Assembly (NCBI RefSeq): GCF_036324505.1
Contig: NC_086358.1
Span: forward strand, 2,190,329 to 2,254,328
DNA from: Eleginops maclovinus
Lineage: Eukaryota; Chordata; Actinopteri; Perciformes; Eleginopidae
Reading direction: 5' to 3'
DNA: 64,000 nucleotides
Shown: piece by piece, positions 53,935-64,000 of the stretch
Position numbering within the stretch: position 1 is the first letter of the stretch
Layout of the letters: the number at the start of each line of letters is the position of its first letter
The notes under the pieces: model-generated
Told to the model about the DNA's origin: nothing
The model's database searches: none
Seen by the model: only the letters and a program-made list of their open reading frames with translations
Program-made: the position numbers and the translations under genes

Positions 53935-54560
53935 GTGGATAACTGCTGCCAATGCACTACCATGGCCCGAAACACAAGAGAAACACTGTGCAGCTTTAGA
54001 AGCGATGCAAATAGAACAATTCAGATGTGCCCAAACCCAACTTGAGGAAACATGAGCAGCGGTTACTAAAAGCTGCAGAAACCAAACACTGAAAGAAGCA
54101 GGGGACACTAAAGAGTGACGCACACATTTGGGACCATCAGGTCCACCAGGATCATAAAGCTGGTCTCTGTCTCTGTTGTTGAAACTCACCTGAAATGTTT
54201 TCTGGTCTTATTCTAACAATGTGCTCACATGACTCGCTAACGTAGCTAACCTTGAGATATACTGACAAACACCTTCAGTTCTGAGACAGACTCCCTGACA
54301 GACTCACTCTACCCACAGAGACAGTCGTCCAGCTTTATGATCCTGAAGCGGTCCGGTCCCAGCTGTGTGCGTCACTTTCAGTGTCCCCTGGTTGCCGTTG
54401 TGTTTTGAGTTATTGCAGCTTTTTGTTTTTGCAAGTTGGTGAAGACGGTTCTTCATCTGCGTGTGTTTTGGCACATTTGTGTTTTTTATATTTGCATCGT
54501 CTTGCGAAGCTGCAGCGTGTCCCCTAACGGACATTTTTGTTGGGTTCTTGAAACACGTCT
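53935..54560. repeat. Large imperfect inverted repeat (arms about 240 bp)
   Basis: The left arm, about 53935-54180, read in reverse complement (CCAGCTTTATGATCCTGGTG, TGTGTGCGTCACTCTTTAGT, TGCATCGCTTCTAAAGCTGC) matches the right arm, about 54310-54560 (CCAGCTTTATGATCCTGAAG, TGTGTGCGTCACTTTCAGTG, TGCATCGTCTTGCGAAGCTG). The spacer is about 130 bp. Confidence 0.75.
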
Positions 54561-55249
54561 ACACCTGTCGGCCGCCATCGACAGAAAGTAAAGTGTTAAA
54601 TAAATGTTGTGGATTAAAAAGTAGAACATTTGCCTCTGAATAAGCCAGCTGACCAAGGTACATATTAAAATACTTTGTCTGGCACACATCCAAAATGACA
54701 CTGACATTCAAAAACAAACCCTTTGTCCCAATTATGCAAATGCATTACGTAAACTGTTCAATATGCAACAGCAGAGCTTTTACTGCGGGCCAAGAAAACA
54801 CTGTTTCTGTCAATGGAGTCTGTGTTGAACAGAGCCTTATATGTACTTGTATAAATGATGTTAACTCTGAAATCCCTGTTGGTTTTATTCATTATATATA
54901 TATACACTTCAAAGCTCTGACAAACGGATCAATGTTTCCATCACTGCAGAGGAACAGTGCGGCTGCTGCACAGTCACGTTCTGGCAATAACTGCTCGTTG
55001 CAAAAGAGGCTTCATTCATGGCTGACTGATGAAACCAAAATGCGTGGTATGCACTTACGTCAGAAGTGGTTTACTTAATGTGTGTTGTGTCAATGTGGTA
55101 AATACTTACACAGTAGATACTTTTATAAAACATGCCTAAATGGATCACATAGTTTGGGGTGTTGCGCCTTGTCTCGCTGCTTGGTTTCTCCTAAAGCAGA
55201 TTGTTTGCTGGTTGCACTTGCATTCATCCGTGCTCATTCCCAGCTTCAT

Positions 55250-55420
55250 ATCAGTATGTACTGCCTCTCCTGTGACTTGTTTCCATGCTTTAATGTTCAA
55301 AAGGCTCTTCGTTTTTTCTCATTCTGCCTGAACTTAAGGAAACTTTGGGATGTTAGTGTTTGCATACCATGTACATGCACACAAACCTATAGAACACACT
55401 ACAGGAAAGCACAATAGGGC
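55250..55420 (+). repeat. Module A fragment with a single partial 57-bp unit
   Basis: CATATCAGTATGTACTGCCT is the end of a 57-bp unit. TTTCCATGCTTTAATGTTCA, AAAGGCTCTTCG and TTCTCATTCTGCCTG are module A, and TTTGCATACCATGTACATGC ACACAAACC is the foldback part. No tandem array is present. Confidence 0.65.
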
Positions 55421-56485
55421 TCCATTAAAACATCCAAACGTGTTATAAAATATAAAGAACGGCAGCAATATTAAGGAACATGTGGGTGCTTCTGCTAAGT
55501 TAGATCACTTCACTTCTCTCTATAATCTTTGGGATTCTTTCAGCAGGTTTGAAGGAAACAGGTGTGATTTTTTTCTTTGCAAAATCTGAATGAAACACAG
55601 CAGTAAGAGGGGGAAGTACTCCCTCACATACAGTCTCCAGGTCATTCTGTTTCCATTTGAATAGGGAGGTTGTCAATGCAGAAAAATGAACATATTGTAC
55701 CCGCTTGTTTTCATCATCTGTGGTAAAAAGAAATAACGTTTTAAACTGCTTCCTGTCAATGCCAGGAACAAAATGTAGAATCTGTACAATGAGACCTTGA
55801 CCCTCAGACTTTTGCCTTTCTTAATGTCACCGTTTTCTTTATTCATCCTCATCGGAAGCTGTGAGAGGCGTTCAAGCAGAGCACCATCAGGAGACGAAAG
55901 AAAACAAGCAAGGCTTTCACATAATCACAGAAGAGACTGGATCACATCATGTTCGGATAACCTCAAAGAGATCTGAATCACAAAGTTCATTCCAACATTA
56001 TTGCACAGCATACCTTGAAGACCCCAGTTTTGCAATGCAAAATGAATCACAGCGGTTATGAGAACGCCCACACCTGCAGGCGAACGGTCTCTGATGATTA
56101 ATGGTGTGCTCTCATTAAGTGCTGAGCTTTGAATGAACACTCGACTTTTAATGCTTCATTTTTATAGAAGATCAGTTTGAATAGCATCATGCCTAAAGTC
56201 AAACTGGAATGAAGGTTTTTCTCCACAGAAACTGGGGGTAAAAAGCAAGTTCCTACAGCTTCCTGTCATGTCCCGAAAGATCTTTTGAGTTTGATTATTT
56301 AGATTAGTTTTAGTCCTGTGTGTTGAAGCGTAACAGTGGGACTAGAGATTCACCCTTAAAGAATGAGCCTACAGAACAGAACAGCTGACAGAGAAGAGGG
56401 AACATCTGATCCATTCAGAATTATGAGAAGAAATTCAATTTGATCTAAAAGGGAAAAAATAGTTTTTAGAAAAAAGTGAAATTGA
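55421..56485. other. Stretch with nothing recognised
   Basis: AT-rich, short ORFs only; a T-run at 56486-56498 precedes the next module A copy. Confidence 0.5.
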
Positions 56486-56489
56486 TTTT

Positions 56490-56650
56490 TTTTTTTTCAT
56501 ACTGCCTTTTTTCACCCTCTGTCTGAAACCAGAGCCCAGTCAGCTCTGATTGGTTAGCTGGCCAGCTCTGTTGTGATTGGTCAACTGCTTAGAGATGTCC
56601 CGCCCCTTAGGCTATCAGGTACAATCTGTCAGAGCGCTAGCCAATAGGAG
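56490..56650 (+). repeat. Module A copy without an array
   Basis: TTCATACTGCCTTTTTTCAC, CCTCTGTCTGAAACCAGAGC, CTCTGATTGGTTAGCTGGCC, TGTTGTGATTGGTCAACTGC and TTAGAGATGTCCCGCCCCTT, followed by CAGAGCGCTAGCCAATAGGA with a further CCAAT box. Confidence 0.8.
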
Positions 56651-57270
56651 CGCAAGTGTTACTTAGTATTATCTGAAATAGCGCTCTGACTGTAACACAC
56701 CTCAAACCACCTGGCTGTGTTTGATGTGGGTAAATTTGACGTAGAATAAGGCCAACTCTAACCCACGAAGATGGACGTCTTTATGAATGAATGAAGCAAC
56801 ATGAGTCACAGGATTTGACCGTTCCTTCTGCCCATTGTTCATCTTTCATAACGTGACTTTGGGAAGAACAACACCAGAGAAAAACACGTAAACTGGAACG
56901 AGGCTGAGCTGAACTCATCCCAATAACACAAGGCTGGCTGGAAGTCTATTCTCAATGACCCTCCTGATTGAACATGTTCCACAAACCTTCAATGAGTCAG
57001 GAGAAACAGCTAAATATAACCCGATTTCAATGTGGAGAACCTTGGATTAGCTCATTTCTATTGGATTACTTTCCCCCTTCTGGGTAGCAGTGCTAATGGA
57101 CTTTTCCAATGAAACCATTCACTGCGATGCAGGGATGAGCAAGAGGGGAAAACAGACATTGGCACACGCACGGGAATCTAATTATATCTATGTCTGTCTC
57201 AACGCAAATACTGTCTGTATTTAGCTCGAGTCATGTGATGCGTTATTACCACTGGAAGCTGTGTGTAACT
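56651..57270. other. Stretch with nothing recognised
   Basis: No gene or repeat recognised apart from GCGCTCTGAC inverted near GTCAGAGCGC (56626-56697), a small inverted repeat. Confidence 0.5.
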
Positions 57271-57278
57271 ATACATGT

Positions 57279-57279
<1 letters not shown>

Positions 57280-57312
<33 letters not shown>
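57280..57312. repeat. (AAC)n microsatellite
   Basis: About 11 units. Confidence 0.95.
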
Positions 57313-57458
57313 ACCCAATTGACGATTTAGAATTTTATTTTTGCACGTTTAATTTGAAGAATCCAGCTTTTGGTCACATTGGTATTGTCGTGGTGCATTT
57401 CCACAGGTGCATGTTCAATATCTGCAGGTATTTCTATCGGCTTAGACTCAAAAATGGA

Positions 57459-57478
57459 CCCCCCCCCCCCCCCCCCCC
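57459..57478. repeat. Poly(C) run of 20
   Basis: A homopolymer. The run of 17 G at 81-97 is the similar case on the opposite side of the window. Confidence 0.95.
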
Positions 57479-57974
57479 TTCTCCTGATAGCCAATATTGT
57501 GCAATGGAAAGAGAAACAGGTCAGTACAGATGCCCACATTTAGTCAGCACATGAATCGTAAGTAGCTCATGCTCACATCTAGTCTTCATCTTTAATGAGA
57601 ACACACACCATGCTGTTTCGGCAGTGTACTGTATACCCCGTTGCCATGGAAGCAGTGGCCATAGCGATTACTGTGCAGAGGCCGGAGATGATTGGCTTTA
57701 GAGAAGGAGACTTGACTTTGAAGGAGACTGTGGGAAATTGGTTTTTGCCTATATAGAAAGATTTCTAGCCAGCTATTTAGTTTATGTGACATTAAAACAC
57801 AGCTGTGTGAGGGTTTGCGTACGTTGGTATTCACTTTGTACGGGTTTGAAAGATATAAACTATGTCCTAGTCGTTGTGTTTTACTTTTATATGGCAAACA
57901 AAATGTCTAAGTCTGTTTACCATCAAGGTGGAATAAAATAATATCACATAGTATCAGTTTTAGAAGGACATTCT

Positions 57975-58966
57975 GAGGACTCTTTAAAGTAGAGACACTA
58001 CAGACTGATATACACCTGAACATCAGCAGGAGAGGACTCTTTAAAGTAGAGACACTACATACTGATATACACCTGAACATCAGCAGGAGAGGACTCTTTA
58101 AAGTAGAGACACTACATACTGATATACACCTGAACATCAGCAGGAGAGGACTCTTTAAAGTAGAGACTCTACATACTGATATACACCTGAACATCACCAG
58201 GAGAGGACTCTTTAAAGTAGAGACTCTACATACTGATATACACCTGAACATCAGCAGGAGAGGACTCTTTAAAGTAGAGACTCTACATACTGATATACAC
58301 CTGAACCTCAGCAGGAGAGGACTCTTTAAAGTAGAGACACTACATACTGATATACACCTGAACATCAGCAGGAGAGGACTCTTTAAAGTAGAGACACTAC
58401 ATACTGATATACACCTGAACATCAGCAGGAGAGGACTCTTTAAAGTAGAGACACTACAGACTGATATACACCTGAACATCAGCAGGAGAGGACTCTTTAA
58501 AGTAGAGACACTACAGACTGATATACACCTGAACATCAGCAGGAGAGGACTCTTTAAAGTAGAGACACTACATACTGATATACACCTGAACATCAGCAGG
58601 AGAGGACTCTTTAAAGTAGAGACTCTACATACTGATATACACCTGAACATCAGCAGGAGAGGACTCTTTAAAGTAGAGACTCTACATACTGATATACACC
58701 TGAACATCAGCAGGAGAGGACTCTTTAAAGTAGAGACTCTACATACTGATATACACCTGAACATCAGCAGGAGAGGACTCTTTAAAGTAGAGACGCTACA
58801 TACTGATATACACCTGAACATCAGCAGGAGAGGACTCTTTAAAGTAGAGACACTACATACTGATATACACCTGAACATCAGCAGGAGAGGACTCTTTAAA
58901 GTAGAGACTCTACATACTGATATACACCTGAACATCAGCAGGAGAGGACTCTTTAAAGTAGAGACT
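57975..58966 (-). repeat. 57-bp minisatellite, array 4 (about 17 units)
   Basis: Same orientation as array 2. It is the most variable of the four: ACAGACTG for ACATACTG at several units, CATCACCAGG (58193) and CCTCAGC (58306). It starts and ends inside GGACTCTTTAAAGTAGAGAC, and I recognise no module A beside it. Confidence 0.97.
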
Positions 58967-59999
58967 GGAAAATATGGCCCTTTAACACAAAATACTTGCT
59001 TTTGCTTTTGCATTTTTATATCGTCTCCTGTTTGGTGCTGAAGTTGAAGCTTGACAGTTTGCAGGAGACTTTAGAGCTTCTTTTCATGCTGAATAAAGAT
59101 GTTTGATGCTGCTAAAACACGGTGTAGATACGAGCACTGAGAGCAAACCAAACAGTCTTTGGATGTCTTAAAACCAAAACAATGAGCTGAAAGGTGCCAA
59201 AACATTTAAGCATTTAAAAAATGTAAAGCAAAGTTATGTTGCTTTGTATTTTAGGCAAAATCAGTTCACTTTCAGTCTCTAAATCACAAAGGGATTCGCT
59301 GCAGTCTGTAGTCCGTCAGTGGGTTAACGAAGTGTGTACCAGATTTGAAAAAGCAAAGGTTCAGACTGATATTCTTTATATTCAAAGAGCAGCAGATGCA
59401 GACTGACGGCAGCCGGGAGCGGATGGAGAGGATGGATTTCTCCTCTGAGTGAACTGGACTCGGTGATCTTTCAAAACGAGACTCTGCCATGATGCAATGG
59501 CTGACTGCTGGAAACTCTGCGTAGAAAAAAAAGTCATCTATATTCAGCGGAGTGATGGATACGTGAATCACTGCAGTGTTGTTTTCTAGGTTAACAGGGT
59601 GACAGTGTTCTCTGAGGGTAATCCCTCTCTGACTCAGGTTACTGGGAGCACACTGGCATCCACCCTGACCAGCGTGAATCTGAATATGTATAACTTTATC
59701 GACAGTTCTGTGAACTCCCATCACACGTGGGATAGGTGGGTTTTAGATTGGATTTATCCACCACAAACTGTCTCTATATGCCAGACTTTTTCCCTGAGCT
59801 GGTTTTTGAGTGTTAGTTATAGAATTGGACAGAAGTAAAGAGAGATGTCTTCATTTCTGACGTTGATCATCAATGGGTGCTTTAGTCTTTCCAGTGTGCT
59901 CAAAGTTGATCGTACTCAGTTCAAACCTCTCGTGTCTCTTCGGGATCTAGCAACACAAGATTGTAATGTTGATAATGCCAAACAAAATAACTAACATCC
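58967..59999. other. Stretch with nothing recognised; one moderately long ORF
   Basis: The minus-strand frame 59284-59724 (146 codons) contains HVSITPLNIDDFFFYAEFPA, VSHCIMAESRFERSPSPVHS and a C-terminus TDYRLQRIPL. I do not recognise it. It could be a decayed element or an exon, but there are no matching splice partners nearby. Confidence 0.3.
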
Positions 60000-60490
60000 A
60001 ACTTTAGGCTTCAAAACAATAGTCATCAAACTGACGGGTAATGTGAGGGTGACACATTATATACAGTCTGTGTGTTTGTTGCAGAGGGAGTGTGTTTTAG
60101 TTAGAACAAAAGGACGTTTTTTCCCCCAGGATCACAAGCTACTCGACAGCAGGAAGTTCTTTGGGCCGTATGGTCTACGTGATTAAAGGGCCGCCAGGAC
60201 AGTAGCAGGTTTTGTAGGATTGGTGTATTCATCTTAGAAAATGTCACAGATTGTTTTCTGTTCACAAAAGTTCATTGTTCCATTTTGTTCGCCTAACAAG
60301 GTATTGTTCCATCCCATTGTACATGACAAACATCGATGCTTGCGTCAGACAAAAAGCCAGAAACTCAAGGCTTCAAAGCTGTAGTCAACAAACAAGTGGG
60401 TGATGTAACGGTGGCCAAGTAATCAAATGCAATCAATGTGTTTATTGCAGGGGGTGTTGTGGTGTCTTATGAGAACACTGGACGTTGCTT
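60000..60490 (+). repeat. Diverged direct duplication (two copies about 360 bp apart)
   Basis: AGGCTTCAAAACAATAGTCA ... TGTGTTTGTTGCAGAGGGAG (60007-60100) resembles AGGCTTCAAAGCTGTAGTCA ... TGTGTTTATTGCAGGGGGTG (60368-60460). The type is familiar from a common teleost repeat with TATATACAGTCT. Confidence 0.55.
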
Positions 60491-60729
60491 CTCTGGATTA
60501 GGAGGGACGACTAAAGCAATTTCTGTATTGAAGGCCTTCAGTAAAATAGCATGGAGTAGATTAAAAAACATCATCTATTTGAGGTTTAAATCAGGTGTTC
60601 TTCTTAGTATAGTTTCCACGACTGCCTGCAAAACAGAATGAGTTGAGTTGGAGGGGGAGGACAGGAAAAACAAAAGGAGACGACGAAAGAGCAGAAGAAT
60701 GGTTTTCAATCTTGAGAAAAATGAAACTA

Positions 60730-60872
<143 letters not shown>

Positions 60873-61217
60873 CTCTATAATCACACACCTCTAGATTGAC
60901 AGTCACGAACTTCGCCAGCCACCTGTACAGATGTTGCTATGACAACAGTCTGGATTCATACCTGCAGTGGGATCCAGGCTGGACAGCTACCAGCAGCAGC
61001 CTCTCATTACCTGCAGTCTGTGAGGCGTGACTCACGGCCGCTCGCAGAGCTGCTTTCACCTCAGGTCCTTCCCAACGTGTTCAGACCCGAACTCCAAATC
61101 ACTTTCAGACTGTCCTTTGTTCCTCCAGGGAAAATACTGGGAACAGAAGGGATTCCTCAAAGCCAATTTCCATTATGTGTCACAGTTGGATTTTAGGTTC
61201 CTCATACCTGGGTTGTA

Positions 61218-61345
61218 ACGTGCAGTGGTGGAAGAACAAACAGATCCTTGACTTAAATAAAAGTAGGAATACCACAGTATGGAAACGTTCTGTTACATGA
61301 TCAGTGTCTGCGTTCCCAAAAAATCTAAAGTATTGGAATCAAAAT
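61218..61345 (+). repeat. Diverged teleost repeat related to element B
   Basis: GCAGTGGTGGAAGAACAAAC, AGATCCTTGACTTAAATAAA and AGTAGGAATACCACAGTATG have the layout of the common fish repeat GTGGAAGAAGTACTCAGATC...ACCACAGTG, of which element B is a relative. Confidence 0.55.
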
Positions 61346-63850
61346 ACGCTTTAGTATAAAAAAAATGGCAATTTTCGGAATAAAGTAGATAAAATATAAA
61401 TCCATAAATAAATAAATATAGTAAATAAATAGTTCCTAAACATACCCAAGGATAGTCAACAGATAAAGGTTATTGTATATTTATATTTATTACATCAGTG
61501 TATTATCGATCGTTTAATGTGAACATTGTGCAGCTGTAAAGATAACTTTGGCCATGTTTAAGACTGCCTTGTATTCATAATTAATAACAGTTAATAAATT
61601 AGATCTTAATCTGCTATTAATTATATAGATCTGTAACTAATGTTGTCAAATAAAGAAAAAGGAGTCAAATGAAGAATGTTTTCTTCCAAAATGTTGAGAA
61701 TAAAGGTGAAAAAACTGCATAAATTGCAAATAAAGCAGCTAAAAACTGCACTTAAGAATGGTGATTCAGTAGATTTACTTAGCTTCTTCCAACACCGGCA
61801 ACATGTTCTTGTTTAGTTTAGTTATCATGAGTTTTTTTGGGGATATTTCAGTCCTTTAGTGGCGTCAGATCAAAGAGTTGTGGCTTTAAAGTCTGTATAC
61901 AAGGTGGGTCTTTATTATATACCAGAGTATGAGGTTATTTCCTTTAAGCTGCTGAAGAATACTCTGATGTGCTTGTTGTCTGCAGACAGCAACCTTTTCC
62001 AGTCTGTGACTCACATCCCAACACAGTCCCGAGGCTGAGTCCCAGTCTAACTTTAACTGTCCTGAGTGAGGCATGATCATAACCTGCCTGTGCACGACTC
62101 TGAGACAATGCCCCGTACCGGATCCCCTGAGTCTTCCTGCTTATCTAACTGTAGCTGCCGAGGCGTGAAGCTGCCGGTGGGTTTGATTTGTTCACCTGGC
62201 TTTTGGAAAGCAGGTAAAGAAGCTCTGCAGCACTTTTAATCCACCCTCAGATTGTTACATATCACTTTTACTGCTTTAGCTTTGCGTGGAGAACCAGCAG
62301 CAGTATGAAGAACTCTGGTTGGACAGATATACCTTCAGGTTCTCCTTCTTGTCTTTATTGGCAATACTTAAAATCTACGGCTATGTTAGCATCTCTGTGA
62401 GGCTATACTGTACATAAATGCGACATAGCACAATGCTAAGACCAAGGTAATGCTAACATACACCAAAGTGAAAGACCGACTGGAATGTAAAATTGATTTT
62501 GAGAAGCACAGAGTTGAGCTCATAGGACTAAACTCCTTCCTCAGGGTTTCGTTGATTGGCCCACAACACTTCCAGAGGGCTCCAGGGCTACACCTGTCAT
62601 CCCAGGTGAGCCCCCTTCCACTTCCACCCCTAGAGAAGGAATTAGAAATGTGTATTACAAAAGTAAATGACAACCATTTTCACAGTTGTGTGCAAAAAAC
62701 TCAGAGGCCTCAGACTGAAATGTCCCTCGGAGGCTATTCATAGACCCCCGATAAACTTGTGTAATGTCCAACGCTTTTCTTACACAAGTCTGGGGATGGA
62801 AAACAGGAGCGTGATTTGTTTCTTAAAATAACAATCAAGCAGCAGATGTGAGGCAGCAACGTAAGAGGCGGTAAAGAAGCGCAATGGGGACTGAAAGGGT
62901 CTGAAGATAAATAGATCCACTTTTGCGTCGGTATTATCTCGTCATTTTCATCCCGATAGATACACCAACCACAGCAATCACTCCCTCCACCTGCTACCCT
63001 CATCATGTCCAGACAATGAGTCATAATGACATCATCAAGGGACAACTTTAACCTGCACACAGTCCTTATCCAACACAGGGCTAAAAATACTGTCTGTGAA
63101 ATCATGCCCCCTATTTTTGCCGTGCATTTGCTTTTCCCCCTGTGGAATCACTGCAGGACCGAGGCCCTACAATGGCTCAATCAGTGGAAAATGTGCAGCC
63201 TCATTCATGGTACCCTACTTTTATAGCAGCATGGTCTTTAGAGGAGAAGCAGGTGAGAAAATATCACACGATCGAAGCATGGGTTGGACACAGCTGGCCG
63301 GGAGGGAAGGTAAAGCCGAAAGTTGTTTGATTTTGTGGCTTTTTGTAGCTTTTCCATCTGTAATTACATCTACCTGATTCAACCTCATGCAAGACTGTCT
63401 TTATTCCTATTCTCCTCTTCCTCAGCGCTTCAAACCAATGGAAATGCAGATGCATACACCTGCCTAGACATGAGGTTACCTGTGTTTTCCTTTTGTCTTG
63501 TCCGCTGTATATTTGGCTTGTCTTCATCCAGCAAGAAAAGACACAAATCTTCAACATCGCTAACGAGCCTTGGTGCTGTTAGCTCAGAGTTAGCTCTTTA
63601 GGTCGACATTAGGAGCGGATTCTCTTCACTGGAGCCTATCTGGTTTCACCATCACGTTTCTGCAGATTTCCAGAACCACAAACCAATCACTGACTCTAGA
63701 AAGGGCCTTTTTGTCAACTCAAAGCAAAGTGGAAGGTTTCAGGATGCAATCCTACACTGCTAATAAGTGTGTGGGAGTGGCATATCACACAGCTAGGCTA
63801 CGATACGTCTTATCACATGATGCCATATAGAGAATCGGAGGATGAAACCC
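61346..63850. other. Stretch with little recognised
   Basis: AT-rich to about 61800. The segment 62375-62460 (GCTATGTTAGCATCTCTGTG, ACAATGCTAAGACCAAGGTA) is repeat-like. The remaining ORFs, up to 123 codons (62734-63105 minus), show no family features. Confidence 0.5.
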
Positions 63851-63854
63851 TCTT

Positions 63855-64000
63855 TATTAATCACATGCACACAGCAGAGCACACACAGGGAAATTAGTCC
63901 TCTGCATTTAACCCATCCTAGTACTAGGAGCAGTGGGCAGCTATCGTGCAGCGCCCGGGGAGCAATGGGGGGGTTGGGATTGGAGGTGTCCGGTGCCTTG
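63855..64000 (+). repeat. LINE-type 3' tail repeat, copy 2 (cut by the window end)
   Basis: TTTATTAATCACATGCACAC, CTCTGCATTTAACCCATCCT, AGTACTAGGAGCAGTGGGCA, GCAGCGCCCGGGGAGCAATG and GTGTCCGGTGCCTTG, similar to 51640-51740 and to a very common fish repeat. Confidence 0.7.

Noticed and set aside
53935..54560. Large inverted repeat as a tRNA or structured RNA gene cluster
   Set aside because: The arms do not contain A/B boxes or cloverleaf-like pairing; the similarity is that of two repeat copies.

Overview
The window is nuclear DNA from a ray-finned fish, probably a percomorph teleost. The evidence is one vertebrate gene whose small exons sit among large introns, very abundant (CA)n microsatellites, teleost-type LINE, SINE and hAT-like repeats, and several long minisatellites. 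There are no operons, tRNA or rRNA genes, or CRISPR arrays.

The only gene I can support is phosphatidylethanolamine N-methyltransferase (PEMT) on the minus strand. Seven coding exons run from the ATG at 41576 to the TAA at 102-104. All junctions are GT-AG, the exons sum to 714 nt (237 aa plus stop), and the product is colinear with the long human isoform. Exons: 41475-41576, 39132-39239, 16408-16523, 10970-11115, 8624-8735, 563-637 and 102-156. The largest intron is 22.6 kb (16524-39131). The 3' UTR and polyadenylation site lie beyond position 1, and any non-coding 5' exons lie above 41577.

The introns and the 22 kb upstream flank are repeat DNA. A 57-bp minisatellite occurs as four separate arrays (about 722-1471, 3974-4602, 27990-29034, 57975-58966) in both orientations. 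Two of them abut a dispersed module carrying a GC box and two CCAAT boxes, and a copy of that module without an array, near 55250, still carries a piece of one repeat unit. A 32-bp minisatellite lies inside two inverted copies of another dispersed element (21985-22890 and 52470-53300). Further arrays have 72-bp (24108-24897), 40-bp (36884-37624) and about 11-bp units (42360-43790).

Mobile-element remains include a LINE with an RT domain and internal deletions (5045-6980), three LINE 3'-end fragments (1981-2340, 35200-35450, 51150-51530), a tRNA-derived SINE (50550-50795), two hAT-like elements with recognisable 8-bp target duplications (17258-17756, 47251-47590) and a third without one (34409-34620).

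The points most worth checking are: (i) substitutions at PEMT positions that correspond to human S-adenosylmethionine-binding residues; (ii) PEMT exon 5 enclosed by (TG)n tracts at both splice sites; (iii) two inverted 57-bp arrays in one PEMT intron; (iv) the link between the 57-bp minisatellite and the promoter-like module.
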